Source: Marinifilaceae bacterium
GTDB taxonomy: Bacteria; Bacteroidota; Bacteroidia; Bacteroidales; Marinifilaceae
Assembly (NCBI GenBank): GCA_025210485.1
Contig: JAOARN010000107.1
Span: 1 to 42,552 of the forward strand
DNA: 42,552 bases
Reading direction: 5' to 3'
Position 1 is the stretch's first letter, and every line of letters begins with the position of its first letter. The notes under the pieces are model-generated. The model made no database searches, had not been told where the DNA came from, and was given only the letters and a program-made list of their open reading frames with translations. Positions 24,487 through 31,711 of this stretch are shown in pieces. The translations under genes were made by a program, and so were the position numbers.

Positions 24487-24936
24487 TTAATTTTTATCAC
24501 AGCAACTAGGCTGTTCTGTATTAGTTTCTTTTGTGCAGCAATTTGTCTTGCTACTTTCTTCAGGAGTTTTGAAAACAGTTAAATTAGCAAGCACTAGTAT
24601 CAGACCAATCCATAGAGCAATTTTTGCAAAAGCTTTTGAATTGGGTCTTTCTGGACAGCAAGAATTCGTATCTTCAATACTGTTTCTGTTCTCTTTGTAG
24701 GATTTGTTCTTTTTAAGATATACTACATAGAAACCGTACAGCAAAGCAATAATTGAAATGCTAATAAAAAGCCAACGATATTGGGATAAGAAACTTAATT
24801 GGCTAGCTCCAATACCTAGCCAGGCCAGAGAGGCTGCTAGGATTGGAAAGCCACAACAACTCATTATGCCTAGAAATGCAAGCAAGGATGAGGTCAGACT
24901 AATTAGTGAGCTTGAGATTTCATTTTTATTATTCAT
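24487..24936 (-). CDS. MerT-like membrane protein with dicysteine-rich loop and tail
   Basis: Protein of 149 aa from the ATG at 24936; in-frame ATGs further upstream (24945, 24993) would add a hydrophilic leader and are less likely. The first helix contains MSCCGFPILAASLAWLGIGAS (Cys27-28), the dicysteine helix of mercuric transporter MerT and relatives. A second helix is at about 53-74 and a third at about 104-122. Extra pairs are in the loop (Cys93-94, SCCPERP) and the tail (Cys133-134, NCCTKE; Cys145-146, SCCDKN). The tail may take the place of a separate MerP-type carrier. It is first of a run of three tightly spaced genes. The substrate is a soft metal or metalloid by inference. Confidence 0.75.
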   Translation of the reverse strand: MNNKNEISSSLISLTSSLLAFLGIMSCCGFPILAASLAWLGIGASQLSFLSQYRWLFISISIIALLYGFYVVYLKKNKSYKENRNSIEDTNSCCPERPNSKAFAKIALWIGLILVLANLTVFKTPEESSKTNCCTKETNTEQPSCCDKN

Positions 24937-24979
24937 TTTTCTCATGTTTAATTGAAATTTAATTTTCACTAGGGAAGTC

Positions 24980-25013
24980 GAAATTAATTTCAAAAAGTCA
25001 CAAGAAATTGTGA
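24980..25013 (-). promoter_or_regulatory. Palindromes upstream of the MerT-like gene
   Basis: Two symmetric sites lie 44-77 bp before the chosen start: the perfect palindrome GAAATTAATTTC (24980-24991) and TCACAA-GAAA-TTGTGA (24998-25013). No standard -7 box (TAnnTTTG) is present between this gene and sigZ. An alternative-sigma promoter or a repressor site here would be plausible. Confidence 0.35.
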
Positions 25014-25105
25014 AAAATATTATCAGGACAGCTTAAGTTGTTGGTGTAAAGCGAGGTGTAGTTATTGTTTTTTTTAGAGGCAGACTGAAATTAATGAATA
25101 ATTCC

Positions 25106-25699
25106 TTATTTTGTCTTTTTGTTGAATTCTTTTTCGATGGAAGATAATGTTTTGCATGAATCCTTAATTGTACAATATGCGAATTCTCCATTTTCAGTGT
25201 ATTCGATATTACAACATTCTAAGAATAAATTGTATAACATTTTTCTAGCACGTTGGCATCTCATCTTTGTTGCCGATAATGAAATATTTAATTTCTCTGC
25301 AATTTCGGATTGTTTGCGTTTTTCTATATCGCTCATTAGTAGAGGAAGTCCATATTCTTTCGGCAAAAGTTTTATCATTGGTATGATATAATCTTCAGCC
25401 TCAAATTTAAATTCCTCTTCAGAGGAAATATCATCGGTTTTGTCATTGTCGAATTCTAGATTGTCCATTTTGCGATATTTATCAATAATGATATTTCTTG
25501 TTACCTGAAAAAGCCAGGCTTTTATGTTTTTTACAGGAGTGTTTTTATTGTAGGCTTCAATAAATCTACCCATCACTTCTTGCGTTATGTCTTGGGCTTT
25601 TTCTCTATTGTTTATTCGTTTTATGATATAACCAAATATCTGATCGTAAAATTCAGATACAATTTTGTTTTTATCGCAGCATTCATTCGTTTTTTTCAT
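25106..25699 (-). CDS. sigZ: SigZ-type ECF sigma factor with added cysteines
   Basis: Protein of 197 aa from the ATG at 25699. A start 33 bp further up would sit inside the probable -7 box, so it is rejected. Region 2 has FYDQIFGYIIKRINN, AQDITQEVMGRFIEAY and IKAWLFQVTRNIIIDKYRK; region 4 has LPKEYGLPLLMSDIEKRKQSEIAEKLNISLSATKMRCQRARKML in sequence. Beyond it, LECCNIEYTENGEFAYC and KDSC give Cys162, 163, 176 and 182, and the N-terminus has ECCDKN (Cys7-8). SigZ-like factors in this phylum often end with such a cysteine tail and lack an anti-sigma gene. In the metal-sensing CorE sigma factors a Cys-rich tail is the sensor, so direct metal control is a reasonable inference here. The next genes on the strand are the transport genes. 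Confidence 0.82.
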   Translation of the reverse strand: MKKTNECCDKNKIVSEFYDQIFGYIIKRINNREKAQDITQEVMGRFIEAYNKNTPVKNIKAWLFQVTRNIIIDKYRKMDNLEFDNDKTDDISSEEEFKFEAEDYIIPMIKLLPKEYGLPLLMSDIEKRKQSEIAEKLNISLSATKMRCQRARKMLYNLFLECCNIEYTENGEFAYCTIKDSCKTLSSIEKEFNKKTK

Positions 25700-25733
25700 T
25701 CTTATCAAAATTTTTGATTCTAGTTTAATCAAA

Positions 25734-25764
25734 CAAAGCTATAGAATAATTGTAGAAATTCAAT
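25734..25764 (-). promoter_or_regulatory. Probable promoter of sigZ
   Basis: On the minus strand, ATTG (25761-25764, one base off TTTG), a 19-bp spacer and TAGCTTTG (25734-25741) match the vegetative Bacteroidota promoter. Transcription would start near 25727, which supports translation from 25699 rather than 25732. Confidence 0.5.
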
Positions 25765-26085
25765 ATAGCTGAAAATTTTTAAAAATAATATTTCTTGTTT
25801 GTGTATTGTAAATATATTGACTTGTATGATGTTAGATTGTTGTGGTATATAAAATAGATTAATGGCAAAAAAATGGTAGAATAAAAGAAAATTTGTTTTT
25901 CCAATAAAATTAGAATAAAACAAAATTAAGAATCATGGCTTTTGTATGATAAATAATTAGATTAGAAACTCTATTGTGTGAAATAAAAGCTTAAGTGTGA
26001 TATACTGAAGCTATTCTCAAAAATCGCATATAGTCTGAATTTAATTTATATATTCGAACTCTTGATTCAAATAAAATAATTTAAA
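25765..26085. other. Divergent intergenic region, no gene seen
   Basis: About 320 bp of very AT-rich DNA lie upstream of both sigZ (minus) and the HD-domain gene (plus). Apart from the sigZ promoter just left of it, I see no ORF with protein-like content and no clear hairpin. Confidence 0.4.
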
Positions 26086-26577
26086 ATGATAAGTAGGATT
26101 ACGCATAAAATGATTGAGTATTTTGGAACAGATGTTCCTAGGATTAATCATGCCTTAAAAGTTTTTAGCTTTGCTAGTACTATTGCAATGCAAGAGAGGC
26201 TTTCCGAGAATGATTTGCAAATTGTTCAAATTGCTTCAATACTCCATGATATTGGTATTAAAAATGCAGAAGCGAAGTATAATAGTTCTGGAGCTAAATA
26301 TCAAGAAATAGAGGGACCTTTGGTTGCAATGGAATTATTAAGTGAATTCAACTTGCCAGATAATTCTCTTGAACGAATAGGTTTTATAATTGGAAACCAT
26401 CATTCTTATGATAAGGTAAATGGTGTAGATTTTCAGATTTTGGTAGAAGCCGATTTCATAGTAAATATTGATGAAGATAATATTAAGCCTAAGTCAATTG
26501 AAAGTATACGTGATAAGTATTTTAGAACCGATACTGGTCGAAAAATCATAGAAACAATGTATTTAAGAACAAAATGA
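26086..26577 (+). CDS. HD-domain phosphohydrolase
   Basis: Cytoplasmic protein of 163 aa. The metal ligands of the HD superfamily are present in order: His22 (RINHALKVF), His54-Asp55 (ILHDIGIKNA), His105-His106 (GNHHSYDK) and Asp123 (VEADFIVN). Members act on nucleotides, including signalling nucleotides; the substrate is unknown here. The gene end overlaps the start of the next gene by 4 bp (ATGA), so translation is coupled with the Nim-like flavoprotein. Length fits small stand-alone HD hydrolases. Confidence 0.85.
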   Translation: MISRITHKMIEYFGTDVPRINHALKVFSFASTIAMQERLSENDLQIVQIASILHDIGIKNAEAKYNSSGAKYQEIEGPLVAMELLSEFNLPDNSLERIGFIIGNHHSYDKVNGVDFQILVEADFIVNIDEDNIKPKSIESIRDKYFRTDTGRKIIETMYLRTK

Positions 26578-27059
26578 TATATTCAAATAAAAATATTAGA
26601 CGACAGGACAGACTTTTAGGAAAAGAAACAGCATTGGAGATATTGGAAAAGGGCGAATATGGTGTTTTGTCAATATGTTCCAATGATAATTCTGCTTATG
26701 GTATTCCCTTGAATTATGTTTGGGATAAAGAAAATATCATATATATACATTGTGCTCCTGAAGGTCAAAAATTAGAGATGATTCGAAATAATAATAAACT
26801 TTCCTTTTGTGTTGTTGGTCAAACCAATATTGTTTCGAATAAATTTACTACTGCCTATGAGAGTATTGTTATTCAGTGTGAAGCTAGGCTTGGTTTGTCA
26901 GAGGAAGAGCGTATGAAGGCATTATCTTTATTTTTGTCTAAATACAGTCCTGAGGATAAAGAAATAGGCATGAAATATGCTGCTAAATCATTTCATAGAA
27001 CTGAGATTATTAGACTTGAGATAATTAATATTAGTGGTAAATCTAAGGACGTTCGATAG
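26574..27059 (+). CDS. Pyridoxamine 5'-phosphate oxidase-like flavin-binding protein (Nim type)
   Basis: Protein of 161 aa with the split-barrel flavin-binding fold. Landmarks are RRQDRLLGKETALEIL, EYGVLSICSNDN, YGIPLNYVWDKENIIYIHCAPEGQKLEMI and LSFCVVGQTNIV. These are the features of the NimA/PPOX subgroup, some of which reduce 5-nitroimidazoles; most chromosomal members have an unknown redox or haem/flavin role, and drug resistance should not be assumed. It overlaps the HD hydrolase gene by 4 bp. No clear terminator follows. Confidence 0.83.
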   Translation: MIYSNKNIRRQDRLLGKETALEILEKGEYGVLSICSNDNSAYGIPLNYVWDKENIIYIHCAPEGQKLEMIRNNNKLSFCVVGQTNIVSNKFTTAYESIVIQCEARLGLSEEERMKALSLFLSKYSPEDKEIGMKYAAKSFHRTEIIRLEIINISGKSKDVR

Positions 27060-27590
27060 GGCTTGGAGCTGTAATCCTTTTATTCTTTGTGCTGGAATTC
27101 GAAATTAACATATTGATTTAAAAGTTCTTTATTTTTCACTTGTATGGGCTTGAAATAGGCGGAGATCTAGATTGTCGTTCTAATGATAGTTTAAGTTGTT
27201 TGCCAAAAGATATGATGCTAGGAGGGGAGATAAAGATGTTATAATTTATTATATTTTGACTTTGTGTTGAGAAATTAATTTCTTGATTGGATTATGTTTG
27301 GTGAGGTTCAAAAAAACGGAGTAAATAGAGTATTTGTATATTCAAAGTTTAAAATACAATTGTAATTTCAAACCTTAAAAGTTAAAGCCATTGTATTTAT
27401 TTCAGCTCAAAATCAATGTAAAATCTGGTGGTTTAGCCCATCAAGCCTAAACGGCAAAAAGCTATTTGATACCACAGAAGAATTATGGCGGGAAGAGGAG
27501 AATTCTCTCTTTTGTATAAATACATGACGATAAAGATTTAAGTTCTATGATAAATGTAATGAATCATTTATATCAATAGTATCTGTAGCG
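27060..27590. other. Intergenic DNA, no gene seen
   Basis: About 530 bp between two convergent genes with no convincing frame on either strand. The part at 27400-27500 is less AT-rich than its surroundings and may be a decayed sequence, but it is full of stops in all frames. Confidence 0.35.
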
Positions 27591-27622
27591 TTTTAATCGG
27601 TGAAGAAATCGTCTTAAAGCAG
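27591..27622. repeat. Dispersed hairpin element, copy 2
   Basis: Shares TTTTAATCGG, GAAATCG and CTTAAA blocks in the same order and spacing as 21357-21389. Common core: AATCGGYGAWGAAATCGYC. Its hairpin is weakened by substitutions. Confidence 0.5.
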
Positions 27623-27631
27623 TGCAAAGTT

Positions 27632-27677
27632 ATAAAGCATTATTCTAGTATTCCAAAATATTAGAATAATGCTTTAT
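27632..27677 (-). terminator. Long terminator hairpin of the 171-aa lipoprotein gene
   Basis: Arms of 21 nt (27632-27652 and 27657-27677) pair fully, with one G-T, around CCAA. The hairpin lies 26 bp past the minus-strand stop at 27703. The stem is long for a simple terminator and has no long T-run. Confidence 0.65.
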
Positions 27678-27702
27678 GATTACTAGTTTTATTTATTTGT
27701 CT

Positions 27703-28218
27703 CTAGTCATTTTTGTAATTAATAATACCTCGATATTCTCCTTTTAATACTTCTCCATTTTCAAGATTGAGATTATACTGAATAATAGTATTATTTCCAT
27801 TTTCTGATATTTTTATGATCCCAGATTTAGGATTTGAACGTAGGTCATAATCTCCTGTTTTAAAATCTAAATTAATAAACATCCCATTTGCTTCGCAATC
27901 CCAAAGGTCAAAATCACCAGTCCTAAGTTTATCTCCTGTATGTTTGATTGATAGTAGGACTATATTTCCTACAGCATCTGATGAGCCATCTTCCTTAATT
28001 GCTTCGTAACTTATGCCTTCAGAGTAAAATCCTAGTTCGTATTTTTTTTCAGATACTTGATATGCATATGCTCCTTCAATTGGGTATTCTTTAGTTTTGT
28101 ATACGAATGAGTTTTTTACTACATTATCCGCGTCGTCATCGCTGCTGCAGCTAGTGATAATAAATGTGCTAAAAATAAGACATAGGAATACTACGAAATA
28201 AAAATTCTGTTTTTTCAT
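27703..28218 (-). CDS. Lipoprotein with surface-export-type N-terminus
   Basis: Protein of 171 aa with a lipoprotein signal peptide. The lipobox ITSC places the acylated residue at Cys24, followed by SSDDDAD, an Asp-rich stretch of the kind that sends Bacteroidota lipoproteins to the outer cell surface. The mature part is beta-rich with an acidic, Gly/Asn-containing pattern (KTKEYPIEGAYAYQ, YELGFYSEGISYE, LLSIKHTG, NGEVLKGEYRGIINY) and is not recognised as a named domain. It stands alone, with a strong hairpin behind it. Confidence 0.75.
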   Translation of the reverse strand: MKKQNFYFVVFLCLIFSTFIITSCSSDDDADNVVKNSFVYKTKEYPIEGAYAYQVSEKKYELGFYSEGISYEAIKEDGSSDAVGNIVLLSIKHTGDKLRTGDFDLWDCEANGMFINLDFKTGDYDLRSNPKSGIIKISENGNNTIIQYNLNLENGEVLKGEYRGIINYKND

Positions 28219-28690
28219 TTTGTGATTGTTTATCGATTATTTACTGAAAATTAGAACCTATTTATTATGATATTATGAATTGGATTAAACTCGATATAAG
28301 TACAAATCAGTAGAACTAGTTTGATGTTTTTCCAAAGCAAATTATTAAACTAATAGGCAAATTCAGGATAGCAATTTAGCGGGGGATAATTTTTATACTC
28401 TGAACTCTATAGTGAAATAAAATTTCTTTACGTGAAAAATATTTTATTTCGTTACAAATATGTTTAATAAATATTATTATACCAAACTAATAGTAAAAAA
28501 ATATACTTTTCATTCATGATGAGTTTATTATGTCTTTATATGGATATAATCAGGCTGTTAGGCTCGGACTTACTGTTTTATGTTAGCCGAATCAATATTT
28601 GGAATTATTAAATATCATAGGTATTGAAGGCGAAAAGATTAGCCTTAGAGACCAATTTATGTTAGAAAACAAATTTGGTGTAATTATTTG
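28219..28690. other. Intergenic DNA with a possible decayed frame
   Basis: About 470 bp without an intact gene. A plus-strand frame at 28530-28706 starts with ATG, is interrupted by TAG at 28584-28586 and then continues open for 39 codons (ending FGVIIWRDLY). It may be a decayed small gene or chance. Confidence 0.3.
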
Positions 28691-28697
28691 GAGAGAC

Positions 28698-28728
28698 TTA
28701 TATTAACGGATTCCTTTAGTTAATATAA
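28698..28728 (-). terminator. Hairpin past the YhcG-family gene
   Basis: TTATATTAAC (28698-28707) and GTTAATATAA (28719-28728) form a perfect 10-bp AT-rich stem with an 11-nt loop, 17 bp beyond the stop at 28746. No T-run follows on the minus strand, so termination is uncertain. Confidence 0.4.
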
Positions 28729-28745
28729 ATTTTCTAGACTAAATT

Positions 28746-29873
28746 TTAATAATCCATTAGTTTTTTGAGTGTTTGAGCGTCAGGTAATATGTTTCTCAAA
28801 CTTACAGGTAATTCCTTAGTTGTTTTATATTCACCTACTCCCAAAGGTTTGTTAATGCCTTTTATAGTATATTCTACTAGATTATTATTTTTCTCTTTGC
28901 ATAATATTATCCCAATTGAAGGATTCTCGTGTTTTTTCTTTACTAAATCGTCCAAAGCAGATAGATAAAAATTCATTTTGCCTGCATATTCTGGTTTAAA
29001 TTTACCTCTCTTTAATTCTATAGCTATAATGGATTGGAGCCCTCTGTGAAAAAATACCAAATCAATAAAGAACTCTTGATCGCTTACTATAATTTTGTAT
29101 TGATTGCCCATAAATGAAAAATCAGGTCCAAGAGACATCATGAATTTCTTTATATTATTTACAATACTTTGTTCTAAAACTTTTTCATCTATTTCTTCAT
29201 CAGCATCCTCTATGTTTACAAAATCTAATAGATATTGATCTTTGAATACTTTTATAGCTTTGTCTGATTGATTTTCTGATAGTTGAGAGTTGAAGTTGTG
29301 TAAAAAGCTTTTGTTGGCTTCAAAACTTTTGTTTTTTAATTCTAATTTTAAATCTCTTACCCCTAAATATTCGCTTGCGGCTCTTGAAATATAATAAGCT
29401 CTTTGTTCTATTGATTCTGTTTTAGTAATTAGTTCGTAATGATGGGAAAAGCTGAGTTCTAGAAATTGTTTGATATTAATATTATAGGCAGTCTCTATTT
29501 GGTTCGACACTGTCGAACCAATTTCGTTTTCTATTTGGTTCGACAGTGTCGAACCAATTTCATTTCTTTCTGATTGGGATAAGAGAAAATCTATCTCTTG
29601 GTAGTTTTTCCAGGCATTGTAGAAGACTCTCATTTTTTTCATATTCTGTGCTGAAAAGCCTCTCAAACCTGGAAGTTCTTGTTGTAATCTTTGAGTAACA
29701 GTTTCTAATACTTTGCTACCCCAATCTTGTGTTTTTGCTTGAAATTCTATCATTTGCCCCACGCTATAGTATAGTTTTAGCATTTCGATATTTGCTAATC
29801 TAGCTACTATATATCTACTTGAAATTATTTTTTGCTTCAAAGTCTTGATGAAACTAAGATTCAGCTTATACAT
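28746..29873 (-). CDS. YhcG/DUF1016-family PD-(D/E)XK nuclease
   Basis: Protein of 375 aa. The N-terminal DUF1016 part has LYYSVGQMIEFQAKTQDWGSKVLE and LPGLRGFSAQNMKKMRVFYNAW. The C-terminal nuclease domain shows FFIDLVFFHRGLQ (Asp at about 270), then IAIELKRGKFKPEYAGKM with the E-x-K pair at about 287-289, the PD-(D/E)xK active site. The family often sits in restriction-modification or mobile DNA contexts; no partner is seen here. Between the domains a 12-residue unit ending GST(V/L)SNQIE is repeated twice. It corresponds to a 36-bp tandem duplication at 29494-29565, each copy carrying a 23-bp palindrome. The rest of the length is typical. Confidence 0.85.
   Translation of the reverse strand: MYKLNLSFIKTLKQKIISSRYIVARLANIEMLKLYYSVGQMIEFQAKTQDWGSKVLETVTQRLQQELPGLRGFSAQNMKKMRVFYNAWKNYQEIDFLLSQSERNEIGSTLSNQIENEIGSTVSNQIETAYNINIKQFLELSFSHHYELITKTESIEQRAYYISRAASEYLGVRDLKLELKNKSFEANKSFLHNFNSQLSENQSDKAIKVFKDQYLLDFVNIEDADEEIDEKVLEQSIVNNIKKFMMSLGPDFSFMGNQYKIIVSDQEFFIDLVFFHRGLQSIIAIELKRGKFKPEYAGKMNFYLSALDDLVKKKHENPSIGIILCKEKNNNLVEYTIKGINKPLGVGEYKTTKELPVSLRNILPDAQTLKKLMDY
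29494..29565. repeat. Tandem 36-bp repeat with 23-bp palindromes inside the YhcG-family gene
   Basis: Two head-to-tail copies differ at only two positions. Each has arms TTGGTTCGACA and TGTCGAACCAA around one central base (C at 29510, G at 29546), spanning 29499-29521 and 29535-29557. They lie in the linker between the two domains and keep the reading frame. Confidence 0.9.
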
Positions 29874-30140
29874 AGTTGAGGTATTTTTTTGTTATGAATC
29901 CAATTTTTATTAAATATACAAATAATCTTTATTGGTAACAATATATTTTTTATTAAGATAATTTAAGATGTATAACTTGATAATCTGTTTGTTCTAGTAC
30001 ACTGTTATTGACAAAATCAACTTATATGTTTTTGGATACAGTAATATGGCAGATTAGGATTCGTTTTTTTGAAATTTTTAGAATTTGTTTTTTGCTTTTA
30101 AAGCTGTGAATAACAATTGTCGAGCTTGTGCTTGTGTCGT
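29874..30140. other. Intergenic DNA, no gene seen
   Basis: About 270 bp of AT-rich DNA upstream of the YhcG-family gene. It presumably holds that gene's promoter, but no consensus box was found. Confidence 0.3.
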
Positions 30141-30180
30141 AAAACAACCCACAATAACTAGTTGCTGTGGATTGTTTTTT
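30141..30180 (-). terminator. Terminator of the 2-hydroxyacid-dehydrogenase-like gene
   Basis: AAAACAACCCACA (30141-30153) pairs with TGTGGATTGTTTT (30166-30178) with one mismatch; the inner AACTAGTT can extend it. On the minus strand the outgoing sequence is TTTT. It starts 9 bp past the stop. Confidence 0.65.
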
Positions 30181-30188
30181 GAATATTT

Positions 30189-31088
30189 TCACTTATCGTT
30201 TAAAAAGTCTTTCATATTTTTAAGTATTTTTTCAGATAGTCTTATTTTAGCTTCCTTAGTCCAACCTGAAACTATGTTGGTTGATGTTATATTGGGTAAA
30301 GAATCAAAATACGATAGATTATTCCCAACTCCGCCACCATCTATTATTGCAAAATTAGTTTTGTTTGAAATCCACAGTTCGAATGCTTTTTTGTCAAATG
30401 GCATTCCTAGGGAGGTATTCACTAGTATTTTTCCTTTACCAAAAATTTTAAATTCTTCCTGTTTCATAATTTCTGTATTCTTAGGTAAGTGTATAGATAT
30501 TATTTCTGATTTTTGGAGTAAGTCATTAAGTTCCATAAATTGGACTGATTCGTTTTCAAATTCTATTTTTCTATTTCTAGAGTAGTAGTAAATGTGGGCT
30601 CCGAATGCCTGTAATCTATCAGCTAACATTTTTCCTGTTGTACCCATACCTATTATACCTACTGTTCTTCCAGTTAATTCAACGGCTTCGGGTTTCCATT
30701 GTTTGTCACCTAAGCCTTTGATTAGTCTAATTAATTCGGATATAATATATTCAGCAACACCTTCGTCACCATAATCTCTAATACCCTTAACGACAATATT
30801 GTTGTTCTTAGCATAATTAATATCGACATTTGCAGATTTTTCGTCGATTAGGCTACAGCACATCCCAATATATCTTAAGTTTTTTGCCGCCTTTAGTATA
30901 TTTGAATTAAGAATAGTATTCCATGAAACAAAAATGCAGTCCGCATCCTTTATTCTGTCTATGGCTTCTTGTTCTGATGTTGGAATTTCATCATATGTTT
31001 TTAATGTTTGCTTTGAATAGGTCTGTAAAATTTTGATTGTATTCTCTTGTATTCCTGTATAGTCAACAATAACGATTTGATTAAACAT
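30189..31088 (-). CDS. D-isomer 2-hydroxyacid dehydrogenase-like protein, probably non-catalytic
   Basis: Protein of 299 aa with the two-domain fold of NAD-dependent D-2-hydroxyacid dehydrogenases. The dinucleotide-binding loop GIIGMGTTGKMLADRL (Gly147, Gly149, Gly152) is intact, and EGVAEYII and ISIHLPKNTEI follow the family pattern. Yet the catalytic Arg normally in the NTxRG motif is Leu227 (VNTSLGMPFD), and the usual PH-x-A catalytic His position reads SGWTKEA (Trp276). The usual catalytic Glu region is GGGVGNNLSYF. So it likely binds NAD(H) without normal hydride transfer chemistry, or uses a different mechanism. It stands alone. Confidence 0.75.
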   Translation of the reverse strand: MFNQIVIVDYTGIQENTIKILQTYSKQTLKTYDEIPTSEQEAIDRIKDADCIFVSWNTILNSNILKAAKNLRYIGMCCSLIDEKSANVDINYAKNNNIVVKGIRDYGDEGVAEYIISELIRLIKGLGDKQWKPEAVELTGRTVGIIGMGTTGKMLADRLQAFGAHIYYYSRNRKIEFENESVQFMELNDLLQKSEIISIHLPKNTEIMKQEEFKIFGKGKILVNTSLGMPFDKKAFELWISNKTNFAIIDGGGVGNNLSYFDSLPNITSTNIVSGWTKEAKIRLSEKILKNMKDFLNDK

Positions 31089-31711
31089 AAATTTGGTGTT
31101 TTGTAAATGTCATTTGTGTGTTTTACCACTTCTAATTATATAGCGAAGGTGAAAATGCAATAATATTATTGAGGATACAAAATTTTAACTGAAATTTATC
31201 AAATCTAAATCATGATAATACAGACTTATGGTCGGATTACACTAAAATATCAGTGTATAATATATATTGTTTTGATTCGATTTGTATGGGTTTTTAGCTC
31301 ATTATTTTTCTTGTAATCTGCTGTAAGGTTCATGTTTTATATGTATTTGTTTTAGTGAGTAAATATAGTCGGTAATAATTTCGTGAGTAATCAGAAAATA
31401 GCTAAATAAATCTTTTTCGGATATGCTCTAGTTCCTTTGTGTTTTCAAGAGTTTCTTTGTGGAGAGTAAAATAAAGATAATATGTAAATTAACATGATGG
31501 TCGATTTTTGTTATTTGAAGTCCTGTGGAATTATCCAGTATAATATCTCTGATATATTTTATTCCTATTAGAAAAATAAATTTTGAGATATCAAATTATT
31601 CTTTTCTTTTTTTATAAAATGGGTTAAAAGGTGAAAAACATTAAAATTTATATAACTATTTTTATATATAAACGTACAATATTATGATTCAAACTAATTA
31701 AATTTAATATT
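31089..31711. other. Intergenic DNA, no gene seen
   Basis: About 620 bp of AT-rich DNA between divergently transcribed genes. No coding frame or clear consensus promoter was found. A partial -7-like CACCTTCG lies on the minus strand around 31145-31152. Confidence 0.35.

Noticed and set aside
25729..25923. Minus-strand 64-codon frame upstream of sigZ
   Set aside because: Phe/Ile/Tyr-rich translation typical of AT-rich non-coding DNA. It lies across the predicted sigZ promoter and has no recognisable features.
26574..27059. Annotation as a 5-nitroimidazole resistance gene
   Set aside because: The fold fits Nim/PPOX proteins, but most chromosomal members are not resistance determinants and no supporting residues or context single it out.
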